NCBI GenBank assembly: GCA_001632435.1
Contig: KV424185.1
Span: 1 to 17,913 of the forward strand
Length of the DNA: 17,913 nucleotides
Direction of reading: 5' to 3'
Source of the DNA: Calocera cornea HHB12733
Taxonomy: Eukaryota; Basidiomycota; Dacrymycetes; Dacrymycetales; Dacrymycetaceae
Part shown: positions 1-9,599 of the stretch, piece by piece
Position numbering within the stretch: the stretch's first letter is position 1
Layout: every line of letters starts with the position of its first letter
Notes under the pieces: model-generated
What the model saw: the letters and a program-made list of their open reading frames with translations, nothing else
What the model was told of the DNA's origin: nothing
Database searches by the model: none
Made by a program: the position numbers and the translations under genes

Positions 1-95
1 CTAACCCTAACCCTAACCCTAACCCTAACCCTAACCCTAACCCTAACCCTAACCCTAACCCTAACCCTAACCCTAACCCTAACCCTAACCCTAAC
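1..95. repeat. Telomere repeat (CCCTAA)n
   Basis: The first 95 bases are an uninterrupted array of about 15.8 CCCTAA units (TTAGGG on the other strand). The first break in register is at base 96. This is the standard telomere repeat of most filamentous fungi, and its orientation places the chromosome terminus to the left. There is no degenerate telomere-associated repeat between it and the first coding sequence. Confidence 0.97.
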
Positions 96-152
96 TCTCC
101 TCATTGGTGTTCCTCCGTTCGGAGCTCGTGATCGCGCTTGCGGGCCTCCAAG

Positions 153-230
153 GCAAGTCGTTGGCCTGTCTGTCTGTTCCGGAAGCACACACGCTGACCT
201 TGCCCCGCGCGCGCTCTGTATACTGCGCAG
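153..230 (+). other. GC-AG intron 1 of the truncated HExxH gene
   Basis: The donor is AAG|GCAAGT, which is the standard GC-AG donor consensus, and the acceptor is TGCGCAG. The length is 78 nt and the phase is 1, giving Q-D across the junction. The same intron, with the same GCAAGT donor and phase, is present in the intact paralogue at 2515-2590. Confidence 0.8.
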
Positions 231-811
231 ATCAACCCACCTCGCGCGGCTACAGCTCACTTTCTTTCCTCGCCCTCGCCACTCTCATTCATGAGAGTAC
301 TCATTGGGTGGTCACCATCCTCTCTGGTGACCAAAAGGAAGAGCTTTTCACCCCTCCCGGTCTCGGCAAGACAACACTGGTGAAATCTCCCCTATCGGAG
401 CACTGGTACGGGGAGTCTGGAGAGCTGGTAGAGCGAAAAATGTGGGGAGGGAAGGTCGAGGCAGCGATCCGTTGCAAGGACCCGGGGTCCGCTGAGTTCA
501 CCTTGATCTCGGATCCCCTTCCTGACGGGGACCGTCTCAACTGGGAGGCGGTGGTCCTCTGCGTGGTCCGCCTACACCGAAGTGGGCTCGAGGATGACGA
601 GGTAGTTGAGGACCTTTCCAAGCCGGACGGCACTGTCTTCGGTCCAGACAACGTATGGTGGAACCGCGCCCATGGGATCAAGACGAATGAATCCGGGCAG
701 GAGGAAGCCGAGGATGGTGCGGGCGCTGAGTGTCGAGAGGGAGACGATGGATATGAGGAGGGAAAGGGGTGTGACGAAGATGAAGCCGACAACGAAGATG
801 AAGCCGACGAC

Positions 812-856
812 GAGGACGAAATGGACGAAATGGACGAAATGGACGAAATGGACGAA
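812..856 (+). repeat. In-frame 9-bp minisatellite encoding Asp-Glu-Met
   Basis: Four exact units of ATGGACGAA run from 821 to 856, preceded by a variant unit at 812-820. They lie in frame in exon 2 of the truncated gene and encode an acidic (MDE)n tract. The intact paralogue also has an acidic region here but lacks this repeat, so the expansion is specific to this copy. Confidence 0.85.
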
Positions 857-1165
857 GAGGGGGAGGAGATGACTGCGGAAGGAGAGGGGAGTGGAGAAGA
901 AGGCGGAGTGAACGCCGCAGATCTGGAACTATTGAAGAGCGTGTGGTTCCTTAGTGCGTCCGCCGTCTCCTTCTCATGATGACTACCCTCTGATCTGCGC
1001 TGTTTAGCCCACGAATTTGTTCAAGGGGTGATCGAGGGCAGGTTAGCGGTGCCTCACCGGCCACGTGATCTCCAGGAGCAAGGGCACATGCAGCCGACCG
1101 ATTATGTCCCCGACTCTCAGGGTTTTGCGGTGTGGAACTTTCGCGACGTTTCCCAACGTTTCTGA

Positions 1166-2060
1166 GGTCGTGGCCGCCCAGGAGGGGTGTACAACGCCAG
1201 GGCCGAGACGTCGACTGGCTCATGCCAGAAGACCTATAAGGGAGTGACACATGTGCTTCCTTCTCCTCGTACCTTCCGAGAGATCTGATAATGTACATAT
1301 ATATCTCCATGTCCGTGAGAACTTAGAGGGGAAGTTGCGTCCCACGCGTGCCCAACTTGGTTTAATTTGTCGAATGTATGGGAGGTGTTGCCTCTGAAAA
1401 TGTCGGCGCCGCGTCGGGCGGCTCCAGCAGGGGTCTGTCGGAGCAGGGACAGTGGGCGCGACTTGTGCTTGTCGCGGCCGCGGCGCGCGGGTGCGGGTCT
1501 GTCGGAGCGAGGGCAGTGGGTGCAGTGCGGTGCGCGCGCGGCGCGCGTCAAGATGCCCGTCGTGGTTCTGTCGGAGGATGCGCGCTCCCTCTGCGAGTTG
1601 TTTTCCGGGCCGATGTTGTCAGCCTTCTTTCTTCATATCGAGCCCTCGCTTCTGTAGTTTGACATTAAGACGCTGCCAGTACATACTGTCTGTGGTTCGC
1701 CGAGCATATGCACATACGGCAGAGAGAGAGAGGGACGGACAAGGTCATTCAGGAAGGCACTGTATTTGCGGGTAGGACAGTGTACAACAGACGCTCCGCC
1801 GCGCACCCGTCGGCCGGGGGACGGGAAGAATGGAACGTCAAGCCATCAAGACTGTGAAGGTAGCACGGCGCAGTTCCTGTGCCGGTGGGCAGAGCTTCCC
1901 TTTTGTGGCGGCGGAAGTGCGGCTTCACCCGAAAATAGATCCCGAGGGCGGTTGACAGGTGCTGTTCCATCCTACGACGGGAACGCTCCTCTTCCACCGA
2001 CGACCGCGTCCTCATCTGCTCTCTTCCACACGCTATCACTGTCGCCTGGATATCATCACC
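1166..2060. other. Intergenic region upstream of the HExxH gene
   Basis: I see no convincing gene here. The open frames are short, start at non-ATG codons or lie across GC-rich repeats. The stretch holds a TATATATA-like tract near 1293-1302, a degenerate GC-rich repeat at 1429-1600 and a short GA run near 1720-1733. The last 100 bases before 2061 are pyrimidine-rich, as is common in fungal 5' untranslated regions. Confidence 0.6.
1429..1600. repeat. Degenerate GC-rich tandem repeat with CTGTCGGAG core
   Basis: The core CTGTCGGAG occurs at 1435, 1499 and 1568, a spacing of 64 and 69 bp. The bases after the first two cores are related (AGGGACAGTGGG against GAGGGCAGTGGG), followed by GCGCG-rich sequence. 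The same core starts the units of the large array at the right end of the window, so this looks like a small or decayed relative. Confidence 0.55.
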
Positions 2061-3633
2061 ATGCCGTCGTCTAACTCTCCGGTCTCTGTCAACACTGTGG
2101 GGGATGCGACCCTCCCCGTCTACGACTTTACGGAGTCCGGAACGACGGGGCTGACGAATGGATGGGTTGGAACGATGAACGTTTCGTACGGTGTTGCCTC
2201 TGTCCTCTGTACCTACCGCGCCATGGTTCAAGACAAGAATGCGCGCGTGTCGACGGCTTACAAGCAGATCGTCAAGGGGTGTGCAAGCTGGCTGGCGGGA
2301 CCGCACCACGAGGACATGGCAGTAGAGCAAACGACCAAGGCTTGGCTCTCCGTCCGCAACAAGCTCGACTCAGGCGCATGGCCAAAGATTGCGCTCGGAG
2401 TCTTTGTGCCCGATGAAGAAGAGACCATCGCCGGCCGTCACGTTCGCGTGGGGACCCTATGTGACTACATATTCGTGCGGCGAGAACTAATAGACGCCCT
2501 CGTCGTTCTCGAAGGCAAGTCGACACGTCTCCTCCCCTCCCGTTACGCATGCGCACTGACATGTTCGGCGATTCACCCACTGTGCTCTAGATCGTCCCAA
2601 GGAACGTGGATACGTGTCTCTCGCATTCTGGACCCTTGTGACCCTGTTACATGAAACCAGCCACGCGATCGTCTGGGAAGTGGGACCTGACGATGATCCC
2701 TCGTGGCAGACGCCGCCCCGGATCGGAACGACAACTGGGATCAGCCGACCCGGTCATCCAACCGTTTATACGGGCGAATCTGGAGAAAAGGTGGAGAAGA
2801 TTCTGTTTGGGGGCGATGTGTGGGGTGCTGCCAGAAGCGTCACACCCGGCTCCAACGATTTCGAGCAGCTCCTGGATCCCCGAAAGGACAAAAGGAGAGT
2901 AGACTGGAAGTCTGTACTGCTATGTACCGTCGATTACGAGCCCGTGCCAGAGGAGGAAGACAATCGGCTCGAGGTGGCGGACAACAAGATCTTCGGAGCC
3001 GATAACTGGAGCTGGAATCGGTCGCACTGTCTCATTCCAGCGGTAACACCTGAAATGGTCTTTGCGGCTGGGCCGGAAGAGAGCGAGGTGGATGATGAAC
3101 ATATTGAGCTAGGAGGGGTTGGCGGGGGGGGGATTGTGGAGGGACAAGAGCTCGTGGAGGGCGAGATGGAAGAAGAAGATCTGGAGAATGACGAGAGCGT
3201 TGAAAAGGAAATGAGTAGCATGAACGACCAGCTGTGTTCTTCCAAGGGAGCAGAGGCAGAGAAGGAGGAAAAGGAGGACGGGACTCGCACGCGCAGGACC
3301 GTTTGTATCTTTGGTGCGCACACCCCGTCTATCTGGACGTCCCGCGTCGCTGACCCTCCATCGACAGACATGGCATTCATGATCGACATCCTGGAGCGGA
3401 AGATGGACTTCCCAGCGAATTCATCGGTGCTGATCGACAAGGGGTATATTCTGAAGACAACTCTGACGCGGGGGAGGATTTACGCGCAGTGGAATTTCCA
3501 AGATGTCGCACGCCGTTTCAAGAGAAGGAGAGGGGACGAATGCAGCGAAGGCGACCACGTGGTGTACAACATCCTCCAAGAGCGCACCCGGCAGGAGGGT
3601 ACTTTTCGATTTGCTCTCCTCAGACACAAGTAG
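2061..3633 (+). CDS. Putative HExxH zinc-metallopeptidase-like protein (3 exons, 480 aa)
   Basis: The exons are 2061-2514, 2591-3313 and 3368-3633, giving 480 residues. The ATG at 2061 is chosen because CACC precedes it; upstream in-frame codons are GTG only. Intron 1 (76 nt) is GC-AG, and the frame closes only with that donor. Intron 2 (54 nt, GTGCGC...GACAG, with CTGAC) happens to be in frame, so a naive ORF reads through it. HETSH lies at residues 172-176, in the hydrophobic helix setting of zincins. GESGE..E follows at 213-220, a possible third zinc ligand, and FGADNWSWNR lies near 286-295. Residues about 315-385 are acidic low complexity, and the tail is basic. There is no signal peptide or membrane segment, so a cytosolic or nuclear site is likely. 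I do not recognise a named family. The peptidase role is an inference from the motif; loss of activity is possible. The tandem copy by the telomere supports a real gene. Confidence 0.8.
2515..2590 (+). other. GC-AG intron 1 of the intact HExxH gene
   Basis: The donor is GAAG|GCAAGT and the acceptor is GCTCTAG. The length is 76 nt and the phase is 1. Exon 1 ends with GAA G and exon 2 continues AT CGT CCC, giving E-D-R-P in the frame of the conserved domain. Using the GT two bases further in would break the frame, so the GC donor is required. Confidence 0.85.
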
Positions 3634-3949
3634 CTGGAGCTGCTCGATGGCAAATGGAGAGATGAGTCGCCGGGACGGGACTGTTCTGGACGTTCAGCAA
3701 GAAATGCTCGCTCACACGTCGCCATCCTCCTTGGCCGAGGTACTCTAGTCTCGTCTGCCATATCTGCAGTAGAATGTAATCCACTTGCTCTGATAAAGGG
3801 TGCTACTGTTCTGGAGGATACTTGTAAAGGAGCGGCGTAGTATGACGCGAATGAGGGCTGCGACAGCACCCCGTTCCTCAAGGGGAGTTGAGTGTTTCCG
3901 CACGAAAAATACTGGAAGATGGAACGCCCCGGATGCCCACCGGTCTGTT

Positions 3950-4099
3950 TCAAGGCGTTTTGGCTGGGGAAATGCCGGACGATGCCGGGTAGTAGCCTGC
4001 GCGCAAGCAGCTTGTCTCAGCGAGACGCTTGCCCAACACCATTTCGAGGTCGAGGCATGCGCTGTCGAAGGGTTCCCCCTCCACAAGAAATGTGGCCAT
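3950..4099 (-). CDS. Short hypothetical ORF (49 aa), possible first exon
   Basis: It reads ATG at 4099 to TGA at 3950 on the minus strand, beginning MATFLVEGEPFDSACLDLEM. The start context (A at -3, G at +4) is the best in this region. The composition is protein-like, but there is no homologue in the window, no recognisable domain and no splice partner that I can defend. It may be a relic or chance. Confidence 0.2.
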   Translation of the reverse strand: MATFLVEGEPFDSACLDLEMVLGKRLAETSCLRAGYYPASSGISPAKTP

Positions 4100-4319
4100 G
4101 GTAGGGATTGATTAGTGCGGGGGAGACCGATACCAACAGTCGCGCGCGGGGAAGAGGTTGAATGGGGCGTGGGCAATAATGCGGGCGGCCTCACGGAGGT
4201 CGATCCGCTCCCATGGCCGCCTGGGCCAACGTTGCACTGCTAAAGCTAGCTCCGGGGCAAACACACGTACGCACTTTGGGAATCGTTGTTCACGGCTAGC
4301 CGCGCGAAGCAGGGAGTCA

Positions 4320-4710
4320 ACTGTCGGGTCTGGAGGCTGGGCAACGGGGCGCACCCCGCCTCGGAGCGGGCGCAGACGCGTCGCCGCGTGTCGGAGCGGT
4401 GCCCTGGGAAATGGTGTGCGCACCCTCACAAGTTCAGCCTGTCTCAGAGCTGCGCAGACCACTCACTGTACTGTCGGAGCTGTACCTTGGGGAGCAGTGC
4501 GCGCGCGTCCATAGGTCACTCCGTTCTCATAGAGGCGCGGGCCATTCTTCAATGCACTGCTGAGGCTCGGGGGGAATCACACGCGCACACGCTCGCAAGT
4601 GGACCCTTACCCAGCGCTGCGCGCGCCGCCCATCAATTCCAGTGTCGGAGCTGGACCCTGAGTAGTAGCGGGTGCGCGCGCGGGGGGGGGGACGATCTTG
4701 TCGGAGGCGA
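4320..4710. repeat. Decayed satellite relics with TGTCGGAG core
   Basis: Cores of the form (C/G/T)TGTCGGAG occur at 4388, 4471, 4642 and 4699, with related TCGGAG or TCGGGT variants nearby, and one more solitary core at 5047. The copy at 4642 continues AGCTGGACCCTGA, the same as a unit of the right-hand array near 17577. Each core is followed by GCGCGCG tracts. The spacing is irregular (83, 171 and 57 bp), so this is best read as an old, eroded array. Confidence 0.5.
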
Positions 4711-5319
4711 AATGTGGGGCAAGCGCACGGAGACGGGCCACGACTTCTCACCGCTTCACCCTCTTGGTGGCGCAGCGTAGAGCGACCCCTCTCCACAGGG
4801 GCAGAGACTCCTGGGAACCGCAGATATGTCTACACCTGAGGGGCGGCCATGGCTTGGGGTGGCCAGGCTAGTCACCATTGCACAGGGAGGGGCAGGGCCG
4901 GGCCGATCCCAAACAAGTGATGGAGGGATTCGGTGGGCAAGCTTCAAAGAGGGATCACATACTTGGGCGCGTCATTATGCCACCTGCGGAGCGGAGAGTG
5001 GGAGGCGCGCGACGGGCGGGGTAGCGCAATGGCCGGAAGGGTGTGCCTGTCGGAGGCTGAGAATGCACCTGTCCTCGTGACATGTGTGCGTTGGCACATG
5101 CCACTCATCTGGTTGACGAGGGTTGCTCCAGCCTGCCCATTGCACATTGTGCCACGAGGCTGCGATATCGGTGATGCAATGGAACAACAATTGAGGTAAT
5201 GATGAATGGGATACGCTAGGACATCAGAATTCGAAGAAGACAGTGGCTGCGCTTTGAGTACGGATGACCCCGGGACCGGGGCGCGCGCTACTTGACCCTC
5301 CATGTCGCAAAGCACTGTT

Positions 5320-6999
5320 TCAGTGCCATACGGGGCGGACGCCACGCTGCCACTCGCGCTGGACTGACAACGCGTGATCTCCAGCCGGTGGTCCGACGAT
5401 AAGCTCGAGCTCGGAATGGCGCCATAGACCTTTCAGGCGATCGCAAAAGAACTTGCGGGTCTCTTTCTCGGAGTCGTTGTGCCCACGGACGTGCAAGCGT
5501 ATACAAACAGTCCAAAGGGCAGTGGATAACACTGTATGCGTGCGCGGCCAATTCGAGAGGGAGGCTATCCTCAGGGGCACTTGGATGGTGGTAATGCGCG
5601 GGCTATGCTGGCCAAAGTCCTCCAGAAGTGCGGGATGGATATAGAAGGCTGGGGAGTTTTGGGGATCGGTGTGAAGTGGTCCGAGCGCAAACCGAGAGAG
5701 CTCCGGCCAACCCCGTACCAGCGCTTTCAAAGTGGAGCGTGTAGGGCAGAACCAATCCGAGGCCGCCCGTATGCATGCCAGCCCCAGTTCGCACTCCTCC
5801 ATATGAGCGCAATGGGCGAGGGGGAGAAGGAAGGCGTCTCCGACGGGTGGGTTCGTGGCAGCGCCATGAACCGGTGGGACATCGATTCCGAGATGGAGCC
5901 TACGTAGCTGCCGTGAGCGCGCGATGACGCAAGTGAGATTGGTAAGAACGGCGGCGTCGGAATTGATGACCGGGGAGGGGCTGACGCGCACGAGGAGGGT
6001 GAGTTCCCGTAGGCTGTCGGGAGGGAATCCATGCAAGAGGGCAACCGCGTCCACCGGTGCGACTATCGCCAGATGCAGCGTGTGGATGTGGGCGAGCGCC
6101 GGCCCCCGGCCGAGTGGATGTGGGCCTATGACGAGGGGATCTCCGCTCCAGAGAATGGAGAGGGTTGTGCACGCAGCCGGTATGGAAGACGCGAGCCTGT
6201 GCAAGCCTTGGGATCCTTGCAAACAGTGCACGGTGGGACGTAGGGTGAGGGACCGAAGTGTGGTGGAGTAAAAGGGCAGTGAGTCATAGAGAATCCCGTC
6301 GTAGTGCGACGAATTCCATGAGAGAGAATGAAGACGAACAAGGTGTGACAGGCAGAGCCTCAACTGTCCGTCAAAGCCCTCTGTCGAGGTTTGTGACAGG
6401 ACGGAAATGTCCAGGCATTCCAGTCTGGAGTGCAAAAGCCGCCAGTAGCCTTCAGGGGCGAATACCGGGTGGATGAACAGCGTGAGATGCGTGAGATTCG
6501 GAAGCCATTCGATCGTGCTGCCGATCCCCGACTCGAGCCCCGCGACGAGGAGCGCGCTCTCCCGGCGTGCGCGCTCGTCGGGAGAAAACCTCCAGGATAC
6601 GTCTATTGTGGCTGTCTTGAAGATGGAGAGGCGATCGAGTATGAGCGGTTGGAGGGTCGGGTGGGCCAGAAGGGCGGGGCTCTGCGAGACAGGCAGAGTC
6701 AGCAAAGTGGGCACACATGGGTGGTCGCGGTCCGCCTCGCGTCACAGCTCATATCTCAGACTTACCAATGCTTCATCAAGAAGAGCCCCAAAGACTGAGG
6801 GCGGCAGGAGATGACGAATATCGACAAGGTATCGGGACGCCGTCCGGCCCCAGTGCTCGTAAGCGGTTGGGGCCCAGGGCGGATAGGCTTCGGCCAGCCT
6901 CAGGAGCGCGCTGCCGTCATTGAGTTCCTTGAGGTATTCGCAAATGCACGAGATCGTCTCGATAGAGACTCTGTCGACAAGGGCATCCCCATAGAACAT
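5320..6999 (-). CDS. F-box/LRR-like protein A (531 aa)
   Basis: Exon 1 runs 6999-6766 (78 codons), intron 6765-6682 (84 nt, GTAAGT...CTGAC...CGCAG) and exon 2 6681-5320. The ATG at 6999 sits in a CCCACC-ATG context. Residues about 6-53 form a divergent F-box-like helix set ending in the family's WG. The rest is a leucine-rich solenoid of LRR type without a strict consensus. Conserved blocks shared with the two other copies include L.RGWPEL..F, LLEDF...SPR and L.NW towards the C-terminus. The likely role is a substrate adaptor of an SCF ubiquitin ligase, with the F-box binding Skp1 and the solenoid binding the target. This is known for F-box proteins generally and only inferred here. The divergent F-box and high copy number fit the fast-evolving F-box families of basidiomycetes. 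The frame is intact throughout. Confidence 0.72.
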
Positions 7000-7703
7000 G
7001 GTGGGCGGGTGGTCGGATGACGGCGAGAGGACTTGGGAGGGGCATACTAGACTGAAAAAAATTCCGGCGCGAGATGGGCCCACAGGAGGGGGAAAGAGCG
7101 CGGGGCGCTTCTTGGGCGCGCGTGCCCGCGGACGCGGGACCTGGCAAGCGCGAGCGTGTCGGACCCTGGCGCTGAAGTGCCCGGGGAAGAGGTAATGGAT
7201 CACCAGGGAACACGCTTCCAACACGACTGTATTCTGTACGACGGGATTTGGGGGTTGATAACGGCCCGCCCGACATGGAATTACATCCCACTGCGTCGAC
7301 CTTGAGGCCATATACATCGTACACTACTTTACCTAACGGAGTGTCGAGTACGTACAGGAGGAGAGGGGCCACTAGAAAGCAGCCGATGAAGCTCTCGCAG
7401 TGCAGCCGTGAAAGGGTTTAGGCAGATGAGGTATGTACAGAGGGGCGGGTGGGAAGAGACGGCCAAGGAGGACCTACAAGCCGTCAGACGGCATGCCGGA
7501 AATGCGCTTGGTCTATGATGGGCCGTGAATTCCCTTCCCTCTGCTCTGCATTGACTTCGGTTCAGCGCTCTTCTTGTCGTGCTCCCGGCGACCTGCTCGA
7601 CGGGTAACTCCGGCGCCATTCGCGTCCGGAGCGTCATCTTTATTGTGCGGGGGGCGGCTGCTCACGACCTCGACCTCGACTCGACCTCAGCGTCGACCTA
7701 AGC
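7000..7703. other. Intergenic region between F-box genes A and B
   Basis: It holds the promoter and 5' leader of gene A (pyrimidine-rich on the minus strand just before 6999) and the 3' flank of gene B. An AATAAA sits on the minus strand at 7644-7639, and a short degenerate run of CGACCT units occupies about 7668-7700. I see no gene in it; the open frames start at weak codons and share nothing with the neighbours. Confidence 0.55.
7639..7644 (-). terminator. Candidate poly(A) signal AATAAA of F-box gene B
   Basis: A perfect AATAAA is found on the minus strand about 60 nt beyond the stop codon of the gene ending at 7704. Fungal poly(A) signals are loose, so the match is suggestive only. Confidence 0.4.
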
Positions 7704-9599
7704 CTAAGCCCGAACCTGGGCCTCGTCTTCATCGTCCTCCTCTGCCGTCGTGAGAGACTCAGGCGAGAGAAGCCTGGAACGCATGGGCCGCCCCGGCTCT
7801 GAAATGGTGATGATTTTCTCCAGCTCCTGCCAGCGTTGTTGAACCGGGGTGGCGTTTTCCGCGGCCGCGCTGGGACCGAAGAGCTCAGCAGCGCCACCTG
7901 GCTCCAGCCAGAGGCGATCGAGATGGGGTGCCAGAATGGCAGCGAGCGTTGCTCGTATGACGACGGCACCATGCTTTCCTTCGGCCGTGGTTCGGGCGTA
8001 CGCCAGGGGGCGAAGAAGGTAGCGGTCCCGCCGGACTTCGAAGCAGAGTGCTGGTCTCGCCCGTCCGGGAACAGGCTGTATGGCGGATGTGTCCCAGTTT
8101 CCGAGGTCTTCTACTCGGATGGGGAGCTGCAACCGAGCCAGGTTTGGCGCATGCAGTGCAAAGTCGCTGAGAATCCGCGGGTTCAGATACGCTTGGAAGG
8201 AGGGCTCGCGCACGGACAGATGCGTCGACGAAAGTGAGAAATAAGACAGGGTTGCTGCCCATGCTTGTAGAAGAGATACCAATGTGTCCCTTGTGACTGG
8301 GAACGTATACTCCTCCTTGTTGGCCGCCAGTCCAAGGGAGAACGTGCGCAGCCTGGTGCAGGCGGTCAGTGGTGACAAGAAGTGGTCAGGCTGGCGCTCC
8401 ACTACAGCCTTGATCTGGTGCGAAAGAAAGCGGATTGCGATTCCAAGGCTTTCCAGTCGGCTGCCTTTGGCACCGATGGTGACGGAAAGTCTGGACAGAA
8501 GGGACATGTTGAAGCCCTGCCCCGTCTCGACATGCCCGTTCAGCACAAGTAGGGTGAGGTGACGGAGCACCGGTACGTGAATAGCTTCCATCACGCTGAC
8601 GACCTCTTCCAGTGGACATATGCCCACCATGAGCGTACGGATGCCTAAAAACGCCATGCCGACGGGATAATGGTACTTCCGGGGTCCAAAATAGGGATAG
8701 AAACGTCGTGGCCGAACGATCTTCAAGGTGTCACAGCAATCCGGGACGGCGTTCGCCAGTGCCGGAATCGCGTCGCGTTCTTCGAGTTCCGCTCTGAGTT
8801 CCGCCCCGGAAGAGCAGCATGCAAACGACTTTAGCTCAGTGGTCTTGCGAATGGCGGCAAACACCGCTGAGTCGTAGTCTGAGAACTTGTAGGTCATTCC
8901 TTTGAGTGTGCTCTTTACCGCGTCGAGGCACCCGGACATCGTGTCGAGGGAGAAAGCACTCGCTGTTCCGGAGAGGAGCAGATCGAGCTTGCAAATCGTA
9001 GATGTGAACAGGTGGTGAAGATAGCGGGGACACTCCTCCAAGGTGGAAGCGAATAGAACGAGGTGATGGTTTCTTGAGAACCAAGGCTTGGTCAGGTTCC
9101 AATGCAGGAACTGGTCCAAGAGGAGGGCATCTGTGGAAGAGTCCAGATCGATGACAACCTTGCGCATGTGCATCAGGTAACTGCTGATGTGCTTCTTCTC
9201 GGGAGCCGAGAGTTGTTCATCGCGCTAGAGTACCCCGACGGGCCGATGTGAGCAAAGAATCCGGAGCTGGCAGACGTAGGTGTTTGCCGCGCCAGAGTGC
9301 GCGTCACATACCGGAGAAACTGCGGAGAGCGCGGCATACGCGTGCTGCGGGAGCCTGAACGCAAGGTCGGCCAAGCAGCGCTTCGGGGCCTGGCCCCATT
9401 GCTCCAATGCAAGCTCTCTAAAGGTGTGCGTGGAGCGGGAAAGCTGCTGTAGAGCGTGCAAGCCGGCCGGAGTTCCGTCGGCAACGGACGCTACGATCAT
9501 ACGAAGCACCTCCGGAGGCAAGCCCGACGGCGGATCGCCGCCAGCCGAGCCCTGCTTTGTTCTTGCGTCCAATGGGCTTTGCAGAGAATCCAGAGCCAT
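7704..9599 (-). CDS. F-box/LRR-like protein B (602 aa)
   Basis: Exon 1 runs 9599-9312 (96 codons), intron 9311-9225 (87 nt, GTATGT...CTCTAG) and exon 2 9224-7704. A later acceptor at 9181 fits the splice consensus but breaks the frame; the 9225 acceptor keeps it and restores EKKHISSYLMHMRK, which aligns with gene C. Residues about 25-69 are the clearest F-box of the three: LPPEVLRMIV, then a THTFRELALEQWG end. The leucine-rich solenoid follows, with the family blocks LLQAWAATLSYFSL, ILSDFALHAPNLARL and LGNW. The C-terminus is extended by an acidic EEDDEDE tail absent from the other two. The probable role is an SCF substrate adaptor, by inference from the F-box. It is transcribed divergently from the MYND pseudogene, with 243 bp between the start codons. 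Confidence 0.78.

Larger units (their letters stand above)
95..1165 (+). pseudogene. 5'-truncated HExxH metallopeptidase-like gene cut by the telomere
   Basis: This is a paralogue of the intact gene at 2061-3633, missing the region for about the first 130 residues. My model has three exons: 95-152 (open at the left), 231-953 and 1008-1165. The first intron is GC-AG (153-230) and the second is GTGCGT...TTTAG (954-1007, 54 nt); both match the paralogue in position and phase 1. Reading through the second intron would meet two adjacent stops, TGA TGA, at 977-982. Exon 2 encodes HESTH (290-304), then GESGE followed by E, and FGPDNVWWNR, all aligned with the paralogue. An acidic low-complexity stretch follows. 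The last exon ends WNFRDVSQRF-TGA, about 37 residues short of the paralogue; a VYN match just after the stop hints that the 3' end has also decayed. There is no ATG: a TAA inside the telomere (92-94) precedes the frame. It may be transcribed but cannot make the full protein. Confidence 0.85.
3634..5319. other. Gene-poor region between convergent genes
   Basis: This 1.7 kb separates the 3' ends of the HExxH gene and the first F-box gene. No gene is convincing. One short minus-strand ORF, 4099-3950 (49 codons), starts in an ideal ACCATGGCC context and could be a first exon. The minus strand beyond it stays open in other frames to about 3745, but I could not build a splice model. From about 4320 to 4710 the DNA carries decayed GC-rich repeat cores. 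From 5060 to 5319 I see nothing. Confidence 0.5.

Noticed and set aside
301..792. Long minus-strand open frame opposite the truncated HExxH gene
   Set aside because: It is Ser/Pro-rich antisense of the acidic coding strand. The plus strand has paralogue support and shared introns.
7697..7711. CCTAAGCCTAAG resembling an interstitial telomere
   Set aside because: Only two imperfect units, partly inside the F-box B stop region, and not the CCCTAA repeat used here.
9173..9224. Acceptor AG at 9181 for F-box gene B
   Set aside because: A good AG context, but it puts exon 2 out of frame. The 9225 acceptor keeps phase 0 and restores residues shared with gene C.
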